DNA from: an uncultured Oscillospiraceae bacterium
GTDB taxonomy: Bacteria; Bacillota; Clostridia; Oscillospirales; Acutalibacteraceae
Assembly: GCA_900545625.1 (NCBI GenBank)
Contig: UQZS01000056.1
Span: 1 to 10,973 of the forward strand
DNA length: 10,973 nucleotides
Direction: 5' to 3'
Shown here: piece by piece, positions 1 through 8,140 of the stretch
How positions within the stretch are numbered: the stretch's first letter is position 1
How the letters are laid out: the number at the start of each line of letters is the position of its first letter
Made by a program: the position numbers and the translations under genes
Notes under the pieces: model-generated
Told to the model about the DNA's origin: nothing
Databases searched by the model: none
What the model saw: the letters and a program-made list of their open reading frames with translations, nothing else

Positions 1-707
1 TCATCCTGCAGATCGCCGAGGTGCGGCTGCCGAATTCCCCGCTGCATCTTATGGGTCCGATGATGCTCGCTGCGGCGAAAAACGCTTCGGTGGACATCGC
101 CGTCCACCTCGACCACGGGCTGCGGCCCGAGACCGTACATAAAGCGCTTGAACTTGGCTTTACCTCGGTCATGTTCGACGGCTCGCAGCTCCCGCTTACG
201 GAGAATATCGACATCGTGAAAAACGTTGTGAATCTTGCCGGCGACTACGGCGCGACGGTCGAAGCGGAGCTCGGCGTTGTCGGCGGCAACGAGGGGGAGG
301 GCAAGGCGCACCAAGTGCTCTGCACCGACCCTGCCGACGCGGTGCGCTTCTGCGATGAAACGGGTGTGGACGCGCTCGCCGTCGCCATCGGCAACGCACA
401 CGGCAATTATCCCCGTTTGCCGGAGCTGCGCTTCGATGTGCTCGAAGCGATCCACAAAGCGGTCTGTGTCCCGCTTGTCCTGCACGGCGGCACGGGCATC
501 ACGCCCGAAATGTTCCGCAAATGCATACAGTTAGGCGTTCGTAAGATCAATATCGCCACTGCCTCGTTTGATGCGCTGGCAAGGTCTGCGAAAGCCTATT
601 GCGACGCAAAGGACGGCGCGCCGAATTATTTTGAGCTGTCCAAGTGCGAGGCCGAGGGCGTCTATGAAAACGTCAAGCGTCACATCGAGATTTTCAATAT
701 GCAGTAA
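1..707 (+). CDS. iolJ: Class II aldolase, likely 2-deoxy-5-keto-6-phosphogluconate aldolase (5' truncated)
   Basis: The frame is open from the first complete codon (nt 3), so the N-terminus lies upstream of the window. The protein is a zinc-dependent class II fructose-bisphosphate aldolase-fold enzyme. The HLDHG motif (nt 105-119) supplies the catalytic Asp and first zinc His. VEAELG is at about nt 258-275, the NAHG His is at nt 399-401 and the LHGGTG His at nt 483-485. GVRKINIAT is the usual C-terminal phosphate-binding segment. In the inositol pathway IolJ cleaves 2-deoxy-5-keto-6-phosphogluconate to dihydroxyacetone phosphate and malonate semialdehyde. Sequence motifs alone do not separate IolJ from FbaA, GatY or KbaY. 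The IolJ call rests on its position directly upstream of iolC, whose product it would consume. It is cytosolic. The 17-nt gap to iolC supports co-transcription. Confidence 0.85.
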   Translation, partial: ILQIAEVRLPNSPLHLMGPMMLAAAKNASVDIAVHLDHGLRPETVHKALELGFTSVMFDGSQLPLTENIDIVKNVVNLAGDYGATVEAELGVVGGNEGEGKAHQVLCTDPADAVRFCDETGVDALAVAIGNAHGNYPRLPELRFDVLEAIHKAVCVPLVLHGGTGITPEMFRKCIQLGVRKINIATASFDALARSAKAYCDAKDGAPNYFELSKCEAEGVYENVKRHIEIFNMQ

Positions 708-724
708 AGCGAAAGGAGCGTAAT

Positions 725-1741
725 ATGCAGTACATACGATTCGATCAAAGCAAGCCCTATGACCTGATCCTGCTCGGGCGCGTAGCGGTGGATTTCAACC
801 CTGTCGATTACTATTGCCCGTTAAACGAGAGCACGACCTTCAAACGCTACCTCGGCGGCTCGCCTGCGAACATCGCGGTGGGGCTTGCTAGACTTGGCAA
901 AAAGGTCGGCTTTTTTGCGCGCGTGTCCGATGACCAGCTCGGCACGTTTGTGACCGATTATTTTAAGAAAGAGGGCATCGACACCTCGCATATCAAGCGC
1001 TGCGAGCACGGCGAGAAAATCGGCCTGACCTTTACCGAGATCAAGTCCGAAACGGAAAGCTCCATTTTGATGTACCGCAATTTGGCGGCGGACCTGCAGC
1101 TGCATGTGGATGATATTGATGAGGACTACATCAAGCAGGGCAAGGCGCTGCTTATCTCCGGCACGGCGCTTGCCGAAAGCCCCTCGCGTGAAGCGGCGCT
1201 CAAGGCGGTCGCAATCGCGCGGCGCATCGGCGTACCCATTATTTTTGACATCGACTACCGCGCCTACAACTGGAAAAACAACGACGAGATCGCGATCTAC
1301 TATTCCGCCGTGGCGAAGGAGGCGGATATCATCCTCGGCTCGCGTGAGGAATACGACCTTACGGAAGCGCTCATTGCCCCGGGGCAGACGGACAAGGAAA
1401 GCGCTGCGCTCTGGCACGGGTATAACGCGAAGATCGTCATCATCAAGCACGGGAAAGAGGGTTCGACTGCGTATACCTGCGACGGCGAAAGCTACTCCGT
1501 CAAGCCCTTCCCCGTAAAACTTCTCAAATCCTTCGGCGGCGGCGACGGCTACGCCTCCGCGTTCCTGTATGGGCTTTTCGAGGGGTACGAAATGTTTGAC
1601 GCGCTTGAATTCGGCTCCGCGTCCGCTGCAATGCTCGTCGCGTCGCACGCGTGCTCCGAGGATATGCCCACTGTCGACGCGGTGCGGGAATTCATCCGCA
1701 AGGAAAAAGAGGAATACGGCGAAATGGTGGCAAGAGCGTAA
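725..1741 (+). CDS. iolC: 5-dehydro-2-deoxygluconokinase (PfkB family)
   Basis: This 338-residue, full-length PfkB/ribokinase-family sugar kinase phosphorylates 2-deoxy-5-keto-D-gluconate with ATP to give the substrate of IolJ. The N-terminal PfkB motif is GGSPANIAVGLARLG (residues 44-58), followed by FFARVSDDQLG. FDIDYRAYNW (174-183) is typical of IolC. The C-terminal ATP/anion-hole motif is FGGGDGYASAF (270-280), with Asp274 as predicted catalytic base. The motif reads GGGD where many PfkB kinases have GAGD, a conservative change. The start is supported by an AAAGGAG site at 712-718, six bases before the ATG. The neighbours are iolJ (17 nt upstream) and iolB (39 nt downstream). General PfkB kinases such as KdgK are the alternative, but the operon makes IolC the best call. 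Confidence 0.93.
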   Translation: MQYIRFDQSKPYDLILLGRVAVDFNPVDYYCPLNESTTFKRYLGGSPANIAVGLARLGKKVGFFARVSDDQLGTFVTDYFKKEGIDTSHIKRCEHGEKIGLTFTEIKSETESSILMYRNLAADLQLHVDDIDEDYIKQGKALLISGTALAESPSREAALKAVAIARRIGVPIIFDIDYRAYNWKNNDEIAIYYSAVAKEADIILGSREEYDLTEALIAPGQTDKESAALWHGYNAKIVIIKHGKEGSTAYTCDGESYSVKPFPVKLLKSFGGGDGYASAFLYGLFEGYEMFDALEFGSASAAMLVASHACSEDMPTVDAVREFIRKEKEEYGEMVARA

Positions 1742-1780
1742 TCCCTTTTGATATTGAATCTCTGAACACGAGGTGTTTTT

Positions 1781-2551
1781 ATGTACGAGACCCCTGCTTT
1801 CAACGAAAGCAACGAAAAGATCCTCTGCGAAATGGGCGGGAAAAACGCCGATATGCTGATGACCATCAAGGTCAAGCGCATGGCGGCGGGCGAATCCTTT
1901 ACCCTTTGCAGCGCATCCAATGAGACTGCCGTTTTGCTGCTCAAGGGCGAAGCGGAATTTCTGTTTGAGGGAAAAAGCGAGCACGCTTCGCGGCGCAGCC
2001 CGTTCCTCGACAAGCCCTATTGCGTGCATTTCCCGCGCAAAAAGGCGGTCACGGTCATTGCGAAAAGCGAGCTGCGCATTTTGGTGCAGCAGACCGACAA
2101 CGACCGCGATTTTGACTTGAAATGGTACACGCCCGATGACTGCATGTTACAGGAATTCGGCAAGACCCAGTGGCAGGGTACCGCACACCGGCAGGTGCTC
2201 ACGGTGTTTGATTACGAAAGCGCACCGTATTCCAATATGGTGCTCGGTGAGGTGTTCCATAAGCCCGGCTGCTGGTCAAGCTACCCGCCGCACTTCCATC
2301 CGCAGCCGGAGCTTTACTATTATGAATTCGACAAGCCGCAGGGCTTTGGCGTGGGCTTTGTCGGCGACGAATGTTTCAAGGTGCTTGACGGCGGCGCGCT
2401 CGCCATCACCCCGATGCAAACGCACCAGCAGGTCGCGGCGCCCGGCTATTCGATGTATTACGTTTGGATGATCCGCCATCTCGACGGCGACCCGTGGCGC
2501 AAAACGCGCACTGTTGCGCCCGAGCACGAGTGGCTGGATCACGCTGATTAA
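1781..2551 (+). CDS. iolB: 5-deoxy-glucuronate isomerase
   Basis: IolB is a two-lobed cupin (KduI/IolB family) that converts 5-deoxy-D-glucuronate, the ring-opening product of IolD, to 2-deoxy-5-keto-D-gluconate for IolC. The 256 residues are close to the usual family length of about 270. The metal site is visible as [15 protein letters not shown], with His171, His173 and Glu177, and a further His215 in PMQTHQQV. The C-terminal [14 protein letters not shown] is also typical of IolB. The start is the ATG at 1781, preceded by AGGTG at 1771-1775. The upstream gap of 39 nt is one of the longer ones in the operon and contains a small hairpin overlapping this ribosome binding site. The stop codon at 2549-2551 overlaps the iolD ribosome binding site, suggesting translational coupling. 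Confidence 0.94.
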   Translation: MYETPAFNESNEKILCEMGGKNADMLMTIKVKRMAAGESFTLCSASNETAVLLLKGEAEFLFEGKSEHASRRSPFLDKPYCVHFPRKKAVTVIAKSELRILVQQTDNDRDFDLKWYTPDDCMLQEFGKTQWQGTAHRQVLTVFDYESAPYSNMVLGEVFHKPGCWSSYPPHFHPQPELYYYEFDKPQGFGVGFVGDECFKVLDGGALAITPMQTHQQVAAPGYSMYYVWMIRHLDGDPWRKTRTVAPEHEWLDHAD

Positions 2552-2556
2552 GGAGG
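2550..2556 (+). promoter_or_regulatory. Ribosome binding site of iolD overlapping the iolB stop
   Basis: AAGGAGG spans 2550-2556 and shares two bases with the iolB TAA. It lies eight bases before the ATG at 2565. This near-perfect site decides the iolD start: a longer in-frame opening at 2514 lies inside iolB and has no comparable site. The overlap suggests that ribosomes ending iolB reinitiate on iolD. Confidence 0.85.
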
Positions 2557-2564
2557 TATTGCGA

Positions 2565-4481
2565 ATGGCAAAGCTAACGACCGCACAGGCGCTTGTGCGC
2601 TTTCTCGACAACCAATACGTTTCCTTTGACGGCAAAGAGACAAAGTTCGTAGACGGCATTTTTACGATCTTCGGGCACGGCATCGTCTGCGGCCTGGGCG
2701 AGGCGCTGGATTCTGACCGCGGCGCTTTGACCGTCTATCAGGGCAAAAACGAACAGGGCATGGCACATGCCGCCACAGCGTTTGCAAAACAGAACAACCG
2801 CCGCAAGATCATCGCCTGCTCGTCGTCCATCGGGCCGGGCGCCGCAAATATGATCACGGCTGCCGCCACCGCGACGGTCAACCATATCCCGCTGCTGCTG
2901 TTCCCCGCCGACGCGTTTTCCACGCGCCAGCCCGACCCCGTTTTGCAGCAGTTCGAGCAGGTCAATTCCCTTGCGACCACGACCAACGACGCCTATAAAG
3001 CCGTATGCCGCTATTGGGATCGCATCGCGCGCCCCGAGCAGCTGATGTCCGCCATGCTCAACGCCATGCGCGTGCTGACGGATACTGCCGAAACGGGCGC
3101 AGTCTGTATTTCCATGCCGCAGGACGTTGAGGGCGAGACCTACGACTTCCCCGAAGAATTCCTCCAAAAGCGCGTGCACCGCATCACCCGCATCGCGCCG
3201 GCAAAGGAGGAAGCGGATGACCTTGCCGCGATCCTTTTGCAGGCGAAAAAGCCGCTTGTCATCTGCGGCGGCGGCGTGCGCTATTCCGAAGCGGGCGAGA
3301 CGCTCGAACGCTTCTGCAAAACCTTCAATATCCCCTTTGCCGAGACGCAAAGCGGCAAGACCGCCTGCCTTTCGTCCGACCCGTATAACCTCGGGGGACT
3401 GGGCGTCACAGGCAACGCAGCGGGCAATATGATCGCGAAAGCGGCGGATGTTATTTTGGGGGTCGGCACACGGTTCTCCGACTTCACTACGGGGTCGAAA
3501 TCCCTGTTCCGCGCGGATGCAAAGGTGCTGACGATCAACACCTCCCGTTTTGATGCCTACAAGCTCGGTGCGGCGAAACTTGTTGCCGACGCAAAGCTCG
3601 GGCTTGAAGCGCTTGAAGCCGCGCTCGAAAAAGCCAATTACCGATCCGTCTACACCACCGAGATCGCCGAAGCCAAAGCCGCCTGGGAAAAGGAAATGCA
3701 GTCGCTCTCCGCCTATGCGTATGACGAAGATTTCAAGCCCCTTATCGCCGCTGGCGACCCGCGCACCATCCCTGAATACGCCGAACGCTTCGGCACGCTG
3801 ACCCAAACCGCCGCCGTTGCGAAGATCCGTGAGCTGATCCCTGCGGACGCGGTCTGCGTGGGCGCGGCAGGCTCGCTTCCGGGCGATCTGCAGCGCATGT
3901 GGACGTCGGACAGCCGCTATTCCTACAATATGGAATATGGTTACTCCTGTATGGGGTATGAGATCGCGGGTGCGTTCGGCTCAAAGCTCGCAGATCCCGA
4001 AAAAGAAGTCTATGCCATGTGCGGCGACGGCAGTTACCTGATGCTGCATTCCGAGCTTGTTACAAGTGTGCAGGAGCATAAAAAGATCAACGTCCTGCTG
4101 TTTGACAACTGCGGCTTCGGCTGCATCAACAACCTCGAAATGTCCAACGGCATCGGCAACCTTGCCACGGAATTCCGTTTCCGCAGCGAGAACGGCGAGC
4201 TTGCGGGCGACCTTGTCCCGATCGATTTTGCCCGCGCCGCTTCCGGCTACGGGGTAAAGACGTATACGGCGCGCAATATGGAGGAACTGGAATTTGCCTT
4301 GCGCGACAGCCTCACGCAGACCGTCTCTACGCTCATCGACATCAAAGTGCTGCCCAAGACCATGACGGACGGTTACGGTGCATGGTGGCACGTCGGTGTG
4401 GCGAGCACCTCCCAAAACGAAGCCGTACAAAAAGCCTATGCCGACCGGCAGGCGCATTTAGAGAAAGCGAGGAAGTATTGA
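2565..4481 (+). CDS. iolD: 3D-(3,5/4)-trihydroxycyclohexane-1,2-dione hydrolase (ThDP-dependent)
   Basis: IolD hydrolytically opens the cyclohexanedione ring made by IolE, giving 5-deoxy-D-glucuronate for IolB. It belongs to the thiamine-diphosphate enzyme family related to acetolactate synthase. The 638 residues match the usual family length. The N-terminal pyrimidine-binding domain has the predicted ThDP-activating Glu63 in [14 protein letters not shown] central domain around residues 200-350 contains [15 protein letters not shown] and [13 protein letters not shown]. The C-terminal pyrophosphate-binding domain carries the GDG...N(N) metal/ThDP motif, starting at GDG 487-489 and continuing to [10 protein letters not shown]. 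The start at 2565 is chosen because of the AAGGAGG site just upstream. The stop TGA overlaps the iolE ATG (TGATG), so the two are likely translationally coupled. Acetolactate synthase is the related alternative, but length and context favour IolD strongly. Confidence 0.96.
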   Translation: MAKLTTAQALVRFLDNQYVSFDGKETKFVDGIFTIFGHGIVCGLGEALDSDRGALTVYQGKNEQGMAHAATAFAKQNNRRKIIACSSSIGPGAANMITAAATATVNHIPLLLFPADAFSTRQPDPVLQQFEQVNSLATTTNDAYKAVCRYWDRIARPEQLMSAMLNAMRVLTDTAETGAVCISMPQDVEGETYDFPEEFLQKRVHRITRIAPAKEEADDLAAILLQAKKPLVICGGGVRYSEAGETLERFCKTFNIPFAETQSGKTACLSSDPYNLGGLGVTGNAAGNMIAKAADVILGVGTRFSDFTTGSKSLFRADAKVLTINTSRFDAYKLGAAKLVADAKLGLEALEAALEKANYRSVYTTEIAEAKAAWEKEMQSLSAYAYDEDFKPLIAAGDPRTIPEYAERFGTLTQTAAVAKIRELIPADAVCVGAAGSLPGDLQRMWTSDSRYSYNMEYGYSCMGYEIAGAFGSKLADPEKEVYAMCGDGSYLMLHSELVTSVQEHKKINVLLFDNCGFGCINNLEMSNGIGNLATEFRFRSENGELAGDLVPIDFARAASGYGVKTYTARNMEELEFALRDSLTQTVSTLIDIKVLPKTMTDGYGAWWHVGVASTSQNEAVQKAYADRQAHLEKARKY

Positions 4482-5374
4482 TGCTTGATAGCAAAAAGGT
4501 CAAGCTCGGCATTGCGCCGATCGCTTGGACAAACGACGATATGCCGGATCTTGGCGCGGAAAACACCTTTGAGCAGTGCATTTCCGAAATGGCGCTTGCG
4601 GGCTTTACCGGCTGTGAGATCGGTAATAAATACCCTAAGGATGCAGTGATCCTCAAAAAAGCGCTGGAGCTGCGCGGGATGGAGATCTGCAATGCGTGGT
4701 TTTCCACATTTCTTACCACAAAACCTTACGAGGAAACCGAGCGTGATTTCATCCGCCACATTTCATTTTTGAAGGAAATGGGCGCAAAGGTTGTCGGTGT
4801 TTCGGAGCAGGGGCATTCCATTCAAGGTACGACCCTTTCCATTTTCCGCGACAAGTACGTGATGAACGATGAAGAGTGGGAAAAGCTCTGCACGGGAATG
4901 AACCGTCTCGGGCGTGTCGCCAAGGATATGGGCATTGCGCTTTGCTTCCATCACCACATGGGTACGGTGGTACAGACCGCTGCGGAGATCGACCGCCTGA
5001 TGGAAAATACCGACCCCGAGGTATTTGGGCTGCTGTTTGATTCGGGGCATCTTGCCTACTGCGGTGAGGATTACATGGCGGTGCTTAAAAAATACGCCGA
5101 CCGCGTGCGCCATGTCCATCTCAAGGACATCCGCCCCGAGGTCATCGCCGAGGTCAAGGCGGAGAACCTGAGCTTCCTCAACGGTGTGCGCATGGGGACG
5201 TTTACCGTGCCCGGCGACGGCGTGATCGACTTCAAACCGATCTTTGACGTGCTGGAGGAAACGGGCTACGAGGGCTACGTGCTCGTCGAAGCTGAGCAAG
5301 ACCCCGCAAAAGCAAACCCGCTGGAATATGCGATCAAGGCGCGCAAATATATCCGTGAAACGGCGGGGCTGTAA
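4481..5374 (+). CDS. iolE: Inosose dehydratase (2-keto-myo-inositol dehydratase)
   Basis: IolE removes water from 2-keto-myo-inositol to give 3D-(3,5/4)-trihydroxycyclohexane-1,2-dione, the IolD substrate. It is a xylose isomerase-like TIM barrel needing a divalent metal. The opening [17 protein letters not shown] is characteristic of IolE. Likely metal and active-site residues lie in CFHHHMGT (His157-159), [10 protein letters not shown] (Asp187, His190), [11 protein letters not shown] (His213, Lys215, Asp216) and VLVEAEQD (Glu270/Glu272). I assign individual roles only tentatively. From the ATG at 4481 the protein is 297 residues, the usual IolE length. The frame extends upstream to 4382, but that part lies within iolD and is not IolE-like. 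GAGGAAG at 4469-4475 is an acceptable ribosome binding site, and the TGATG overlap with iolD implies coupled translation. Confidence 0.95.
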   Translation: MLDSKKVKLGIAPIAWTNDDMPDLGAENTFEQCISEMALAGFTGCEIGNKYPKDAVILKKALELRGMEICNAWFSTFLTTKPYEETERDFIRHISFLKEMGAKVVGVSEQGHSIQGTTLSIFRDKYVMNDEEWEKLCTGMNRLGRVAKDMGIALCFHHHMGTVVQTAAEIDRLMENTDPEVFGLLFDSGHLAYCGEDYMAVLKKYADRVRHVHLKDIRPEVIAEVKAENLSFLNGVRMGTFTVPGDGVIDFKPIFDVLEETGYEGYVLVEAEQDPAKANPLEYAIKARKYIRETAGL

Positions 5375-5408
5375 ACAGCGCACATCATAAGCAAAGGAGA
5401 AGCAGAAC

Positions 5409-6917
5409 ATGGCTGTTGAAAGACTGCAATATTTTGTCAACGGAGAATTCAAAGATTCCAAAACCGATACATGGTACGACCTGCACAACCCGAGCACGGG
5501 TGAGGTCACGGGGCAGGCGCCCTGCTGCACAAACGACGAGGTGCTCGAAGCGATCGCCGCGGCCAAAGCGGCATATCCGGGCTGGCGCGCCGTCCCCGCG
5601 ATCAAGCGCGCACAGATCCTTTACAAGATCCGCGACCTGATCATCGAAAATATGGAAGAGCTCACCATGAGCGTCGCCAAAGAGAACGGCAAGGTTTGGT
5701 CGGAAGCTGAGGGCGACGTGCTGAAAGCCAAAGAGGGGACGGAGCTTGCCACACAAGTGCCTTCTTTGATGATGGGCGAAAGCCTCATGGACGCTTCGCG
5801 CGGCTATGATACGGTCAAGTACCGTGAGCCTATCGGCGTGTTCGCGGGGATCGTGCCCGTGAATTTCCCCGCCATGATCCCGTTCGGCTGGATGGCGCCG
5901 ACCTGCATCGCCTGCGGCAACACTATGGTGCTCAAAGCCGCGTCCTTGACGCCGAAGACCGCAATGCTGTTTGCGAAAATTTACAAAGAGGCAGGCGTGC
6001 CCGACGGCGTTATCAACGTCGTGACCTGCTCGCGCAATGAAATTAACACCATTCTTGACCACCCCGACGTCAAGGGCATCACCTTCGTCGGCTCCACGCC
6101 CGTGGGCTTGAAGATCTATCAGCGCGCCGCCGCCGCGGGCAAACGCTGCCAGGCGCTTTGTCAGGCGAAAAACCACGCACTCGTCATGGCGGACGCCGCA
6201 TTGGAGCGCACGGTCGCCGGCGTTATCAACTCCGCTTACGGCTGCGCGGGACAGCGCTGTATGGCGCTTTCCTGCTGCGTGGTGGAGGAAGCCATCGCCG
6301 ATAAATTTGTCGCAGAGCTTAAAAAGCAGGCGCAAAAGATCAAGGTCGGACCCTCGTGGGATAAGACCTCCAAGCTCGGCCCGATCACCTATGAAAAGCA
6401 TTATAAAGAGGTGCTCGCCGATATCGACAAGGGCGTGGCGGAAGGCGCCGAGCTCGTGCTCGACGGCAGGAATTACAAGGTCGAAGGCTATGAGGACGGC
6501 TACTTCGTAGGTCCGACGATCTTCGACCATGTGACCGAGGATATGACCATCGGCCGCGACGAGGTGTTCGGCCCGGTGCTGTGCATCAAGCGCTGCAAGG
6601 ATTTCAACGAGGGCCTTGCCATTATGAACGCAAGCCCCTACGCCAACGGCTCGGTTATTTACACGCAAAGTGGTTATTTCGCGCGTGAATTTGTCCGCCA
6701 TACCGACGGCGGGCAGGTCGGCGTCAACGTCGGCATCCCCGTGCCTGTGGGCTTCTTCCCGTTCTCCGGGCATAAGCAATCCTTCTTCGGCGATCTCCAC
6801 TGCCTCGGCAAGGATGCGTATCGCTTCTTCACCGAAAGTAAAGCCGTCACCACGCACTGGTTTGATGAAGAAGAAAAGACCACGACCGAAGTCTCCACCT
6901 GGGACGGTACGATCTAA
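5409..6917 (+). CDS. iolA: Methylmalonate/malonate-semialdehyde dehydrogenase (CoA-acylating)
   Basis: IolA oxidatively decarboxylates malonate semialdehyde from IolJ to acetyl-CoA, using NAD and CoA. It is an aldehyde dehydrogenase-superfamily member of 502 residues, near the usual length. The opening QYFVNGEF, PVNFPAMIPFGWMAP (150-164) and YGCAGQRCMALS (277-288, catalytic Cys284) are signatures of the methylmalonate-semialdehyde dehydrogenase subgroup. The segment QALCQAKNH (248-256) replaces the LELGG region of hydrolytic aldehyde dehydrogenases and has no general-base Glu, consistent with thioester transfer to CoA. The more usual subgroup form here, from memory, ends GAKNH; this protein has QAKNH. 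An AAAGGAG site at 5393-5399 supports the start. The 34-nt gap after iolE and 37-nt gap before iolG keep it in the same operon. Confidence 0.94.
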   Translation: MAVERLQYFVNGEFKDSKTDTWYDLHNPSTGEVTGQAPCCTNDEVLEAIAAAKAAYPGWRAVPAIKRAQILYKIRDLIIENMEELTMSVAKENGKVWSEAEGDVLKAKEGTELATQVPSLMMGESLMDASRGYDTVKYREPIGVFAGIVPVNFPAMIPFGWMAPTCIACGNTMVLKAASLTPKTAMLFAKIYKEAGVPDGVINVVTCSRNEINTILDHPDVKGITFVGSTPVGLKIYQRAAAAGKRCQALCQAKNHALVMADAALERTVAGVINSAYGCAGQRCMALSCCVVEEAIADKFVAELKKQAQKIKVGPSWDKTSKLGPITYEKHYKEVLADIDKGVAEGAELVLDGRNYKVEGYEDGYFVGPTIFDHVTEDMTIGRDEVFGPVLCIKRCKDFNEGLAIMNASPYANGSVIYTQSGYFAREFVRHTDGGQVGVNVGIPVPVGFFPFSGHKQSFFGDLHCLGKDAYRFFTESKAVTTHWFDEEEKTTTEVSTWDGTI

Positions 6918-6941
6918 CGGTACGTTTTACAAATCCAACAT

Positions 6942-6948
6942 AAGGAGG
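6942..6948 (+). promoter_or_regulatory. Ribosome binding site of iolG
   Basis: AAGGAGG at 6942-6948 lies six bases before the ATG at 6955. It fixes the iolG start in the short gap after iolA. The in-frame extension back to 6670 is a shadow within iolA and lacks a dehydrogenase-like N-terminus, whereas the protein from 6955 opens directly with the Rossmann glycine motif. Confidence 0.85.
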
Positions 6949-6954
6949 AAAACT

Positions 6955-7968
6955 ATGGTAACCATCGGCATCATCGGCGCAGGGCGCATCGGCAAGGTGC
7001 ACCTGGAGTCCATCACCAACCACGTCCGAAACGCGACGGTCAAGGCGGTCGCCGACCCCTTTATGAACGACAGCACCCGCGCATTCCTTGAAAGCTTCGG
7101 CGTGAAAAACATTTATACGGATTATAAGCAGATCCTTGCAGACCCCGAGATCGACGCGGTGCTCGTCTGCTCGTCCACCGACACGCACGCCGCCATTTCC
7201 GTGGAGGCGATCGAAGCGGGTAAGCACGTGTTCTGCGAAAAACCCGTCGATCATTCGCTTGCAAAGATCCAAGCGGTCGCCGACGCACTCGAACGCCATC
7301 CGGGGCTCAAATTCCAGGTCGGCTTCAACCGCCGCTTCGATCACAACTTTGCCGCCGTGCGCAAGGCGTATGATGACGGCAGGATCGGCGACGCGCACAT
7401 CCTTAAAATCACCTCGCGCGACCCCGAACCGCCGAACCCCGCATACATCAAAGTGTCGGGCGGCATCTTCCTGGACATGACCATTCACGATTTCGACATG
7501 GCATGTTTCCTGACAAACAGCGACGTTGAGGAGGTCTATGTCAACGCTGCCGTGCTCGTAGATCCCGCCATCGGCGAGCAGGGGGACGTGGATACCGCCA
7601 TCATCACCATGAAAATGGCAAACGGGGCACTGGCGGTCATCGACAATTCCCGCCGTGCCGCCTACGGCTACGACCAGCGCGCCGAGCTGTTCGGCTCCAA
7701 GGGCATGGTCGCGACGTCCAACGATACGCTTTCCTCCGCCGTTGTCTCCGACGCGAACGGCGTCACAGGTGAAAAGCCGCTGTTTTTCTTCCTCGAGCGT
7801 TACATGGGCTCGTTTTCGGAGGAAATGCGGCAGTTCGTGGACGCCTGTGCAAACGATACGGATGTCCCCGTCGGTATTCACGCGGGTTTCCAGTCCGTGC
7901 AGATCGCGCTCGCCGCGAAAAAAAGTGTCCAAGAGCACCGTCCCGTCAAGCTCTCCGAAATTCAATAA
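6955..7968 (+). CDS. iolG: Inositol 2-dehydrogenase (Gfo/Idh/MocA family)
   Basis: IolG catalyses the first step, NAD-dependent oxidation of myo-inositol to 2-keto-myo-inositol, feeding IolE. The 337 residues match the family. The N-terminal Rossmann motif GIIGAGRIGKVH (5-16) is followed by Asp34 at the end of the second strand, which favours NAD over NADP. CEKPVD (94-99) supplies the predicted catalytic Lys96. GGIFLDMTIHDFDM supplies Asp174 and His178. This Lys...Asp-x3-His arrangement matches the catalytic triad known in Bacillus subtilis IolG. It is the last gene of the operon, as the terminator begins 14 bases after the stop. A related scyllo-inositol or other polyol dehydrogenase cannot be excluded by sequence alone, but it is the only inositol dehydrogenase visible and completes the pathway. 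Confidence 0.9.
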   Translation: MVTIGIIGAGRIGKVHLESITNHVRNATVKAVADPFMNDSTRAFLESFGVKNIYTDYKQILADPEIDAVLVCSSTDTHAAISVEAIEAGKHVFCEKPVDHSLAKIQAVADALERHPGLKFQVGFNRRFDHNFAAVRKAYDDGRIGDAHILKITSRDPEPPNPAYIKVSGGIFLDMTIHDFDMACFLTNSDVEEVYVNAAVLVDPAIGEQGDVDTAIITMKMANGALAVIDNSRRAAYGYDQRAELFGSKGMVATSNDTLSSAVVSDANGVTGEKPLFFFLERYMGSFSEEMRQFVDACANDTDVPVGIHAGFQSVQIALAAKKSVQEHRPVKLSEIQ

Positions 7969-7982
7969 GTATTTTCAACTTC

Positions 7983-8012
7983 GCCCCGCAGGTTTTTCCT
8001 GCGGGGCTTTTC
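7983..8012 (+). terminator. Rho-independent terminator of the iol operon
   Basis: A perfect 10-bp GC-rich stem (GCCCCGCAGG at 7983-7992 with CCTGCGGGGC at 7998-8007) has a TTTTT loop and is followed by TTTTC and a second T run. It starts 14 bases after the iolG stop, so it closes the inositol operon. The stem arms recur in the hairpin at 8384-8412. Confidence 0.93.
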
Positions 8013-8070
8013 AATTTTTTCGCCGTACTGTGTTCGCATACAGCGAGAAGTATTTTTAGTGAATCTGCCG

Positions 8071-8097
8071 ATAGACGTGCGCCTGACCCTCGTCTAT
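8071..8097. repeat. Inverted repeat overlapping a promoter (operator-like)
   Basis: ATAGACG (8071-8077) and CGTCTAT (8091-8097) form a perfect 7-bp inverted repeat with a 13-bp centre. The left arm contains the -35 hexamer and the right arm enters the -10 hexamer of the promoter at 8072-8100. The whole repeat lies upstream of the predicted transcript start, so it is more likely a protein-binding site than an RNA structure. No regulator can be named. Confidence 0.5.
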
Positions 8098-8100
8098 AAT
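8072..8100 (+). promoter_or_regulatory. Housekeeping-sigma promoter of the small membrane protein gene
   Basis: TAGACG (8072-8077, four of six consensus matches) and a perfect TATAAT (8095-8100) are separated by 17 bp. Transcription would begin near 8106-8107, about 70 nt before the ATG of the 63-residue protein. Inferred from sequence only. Confidence 0.7.
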
Positions 8101-8105
8101 GGTAG

Positions 8106-8140
8106 CGTAAGGTGCGATTTGCCGCTCCTTACGGGAGCGG
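8106..8140 (+). promoter_or_regulatory. Structured leader with two mutually exclusive hairpins
   Basis: CGTAAGG (8106-8112) can pair with CCTTACG (8127-8133), leaving a 14-nt loop. CCGCTCC (8122-8128) can pair with GGAGCGG (8134-8140), leaving the loop TTACG. Each stem is a perfect 7 bp, and they compete because the right arm of the first is made of the last two stem bases and the loop of the second. The first stem begins at the predicted transcript start. Neither is followed by a T run, so simple terminator/antiterminator control is not obvious. CTCC (8125-8128), used in the second stem, is also complementary to GGAG (8164-8167) in the ribosome binding site, so an effect on translation is conceivable. 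No known riboswitch class is recognised. Confidence 0.45.

Noticed and set aside
821..2029. Long antisense open frame (402 codons) across iolC and iolB
   Set aside because: It lies opposite well-supported iolC and iolB; open antisense frames are expected from the GC-rich third positions. The Arg/His/Gly-rich product resembles no family I know.
2514..2564. Upstream extension of iolD
   Set aside because: The extra 17 residues overlap iolB and lack a ribosome binding site; the ATG at 2565 has AAGGAGG and gives the usual IolD length.
2574..3806. Long antisense open frame (410 codons) across iolD
   Set aside because: It is a shadow of iolD; no ribosome binding site or recognisable domain.
5385..6857. 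Very long antisense open frame (490 codons) across iolA
   Set aside because: It mirrors iolA almost end to end and has the low-complexity composition typical of antisense frames in GC-rich genes.
6904..6924. Direct repeat ACGGTACG (6904-6911 and 6917-6924) at the iolA 3' end
   Set aside because: Only 8 bp and isolated; could reflect a minor duplication but nothing supports a function or a mobile element footprint.
6847..7965. Antisense open frame (372 codons) across iolG
   Set aside because: It is opposite a clear IolG with intact catalytic residues; no supporting signals.
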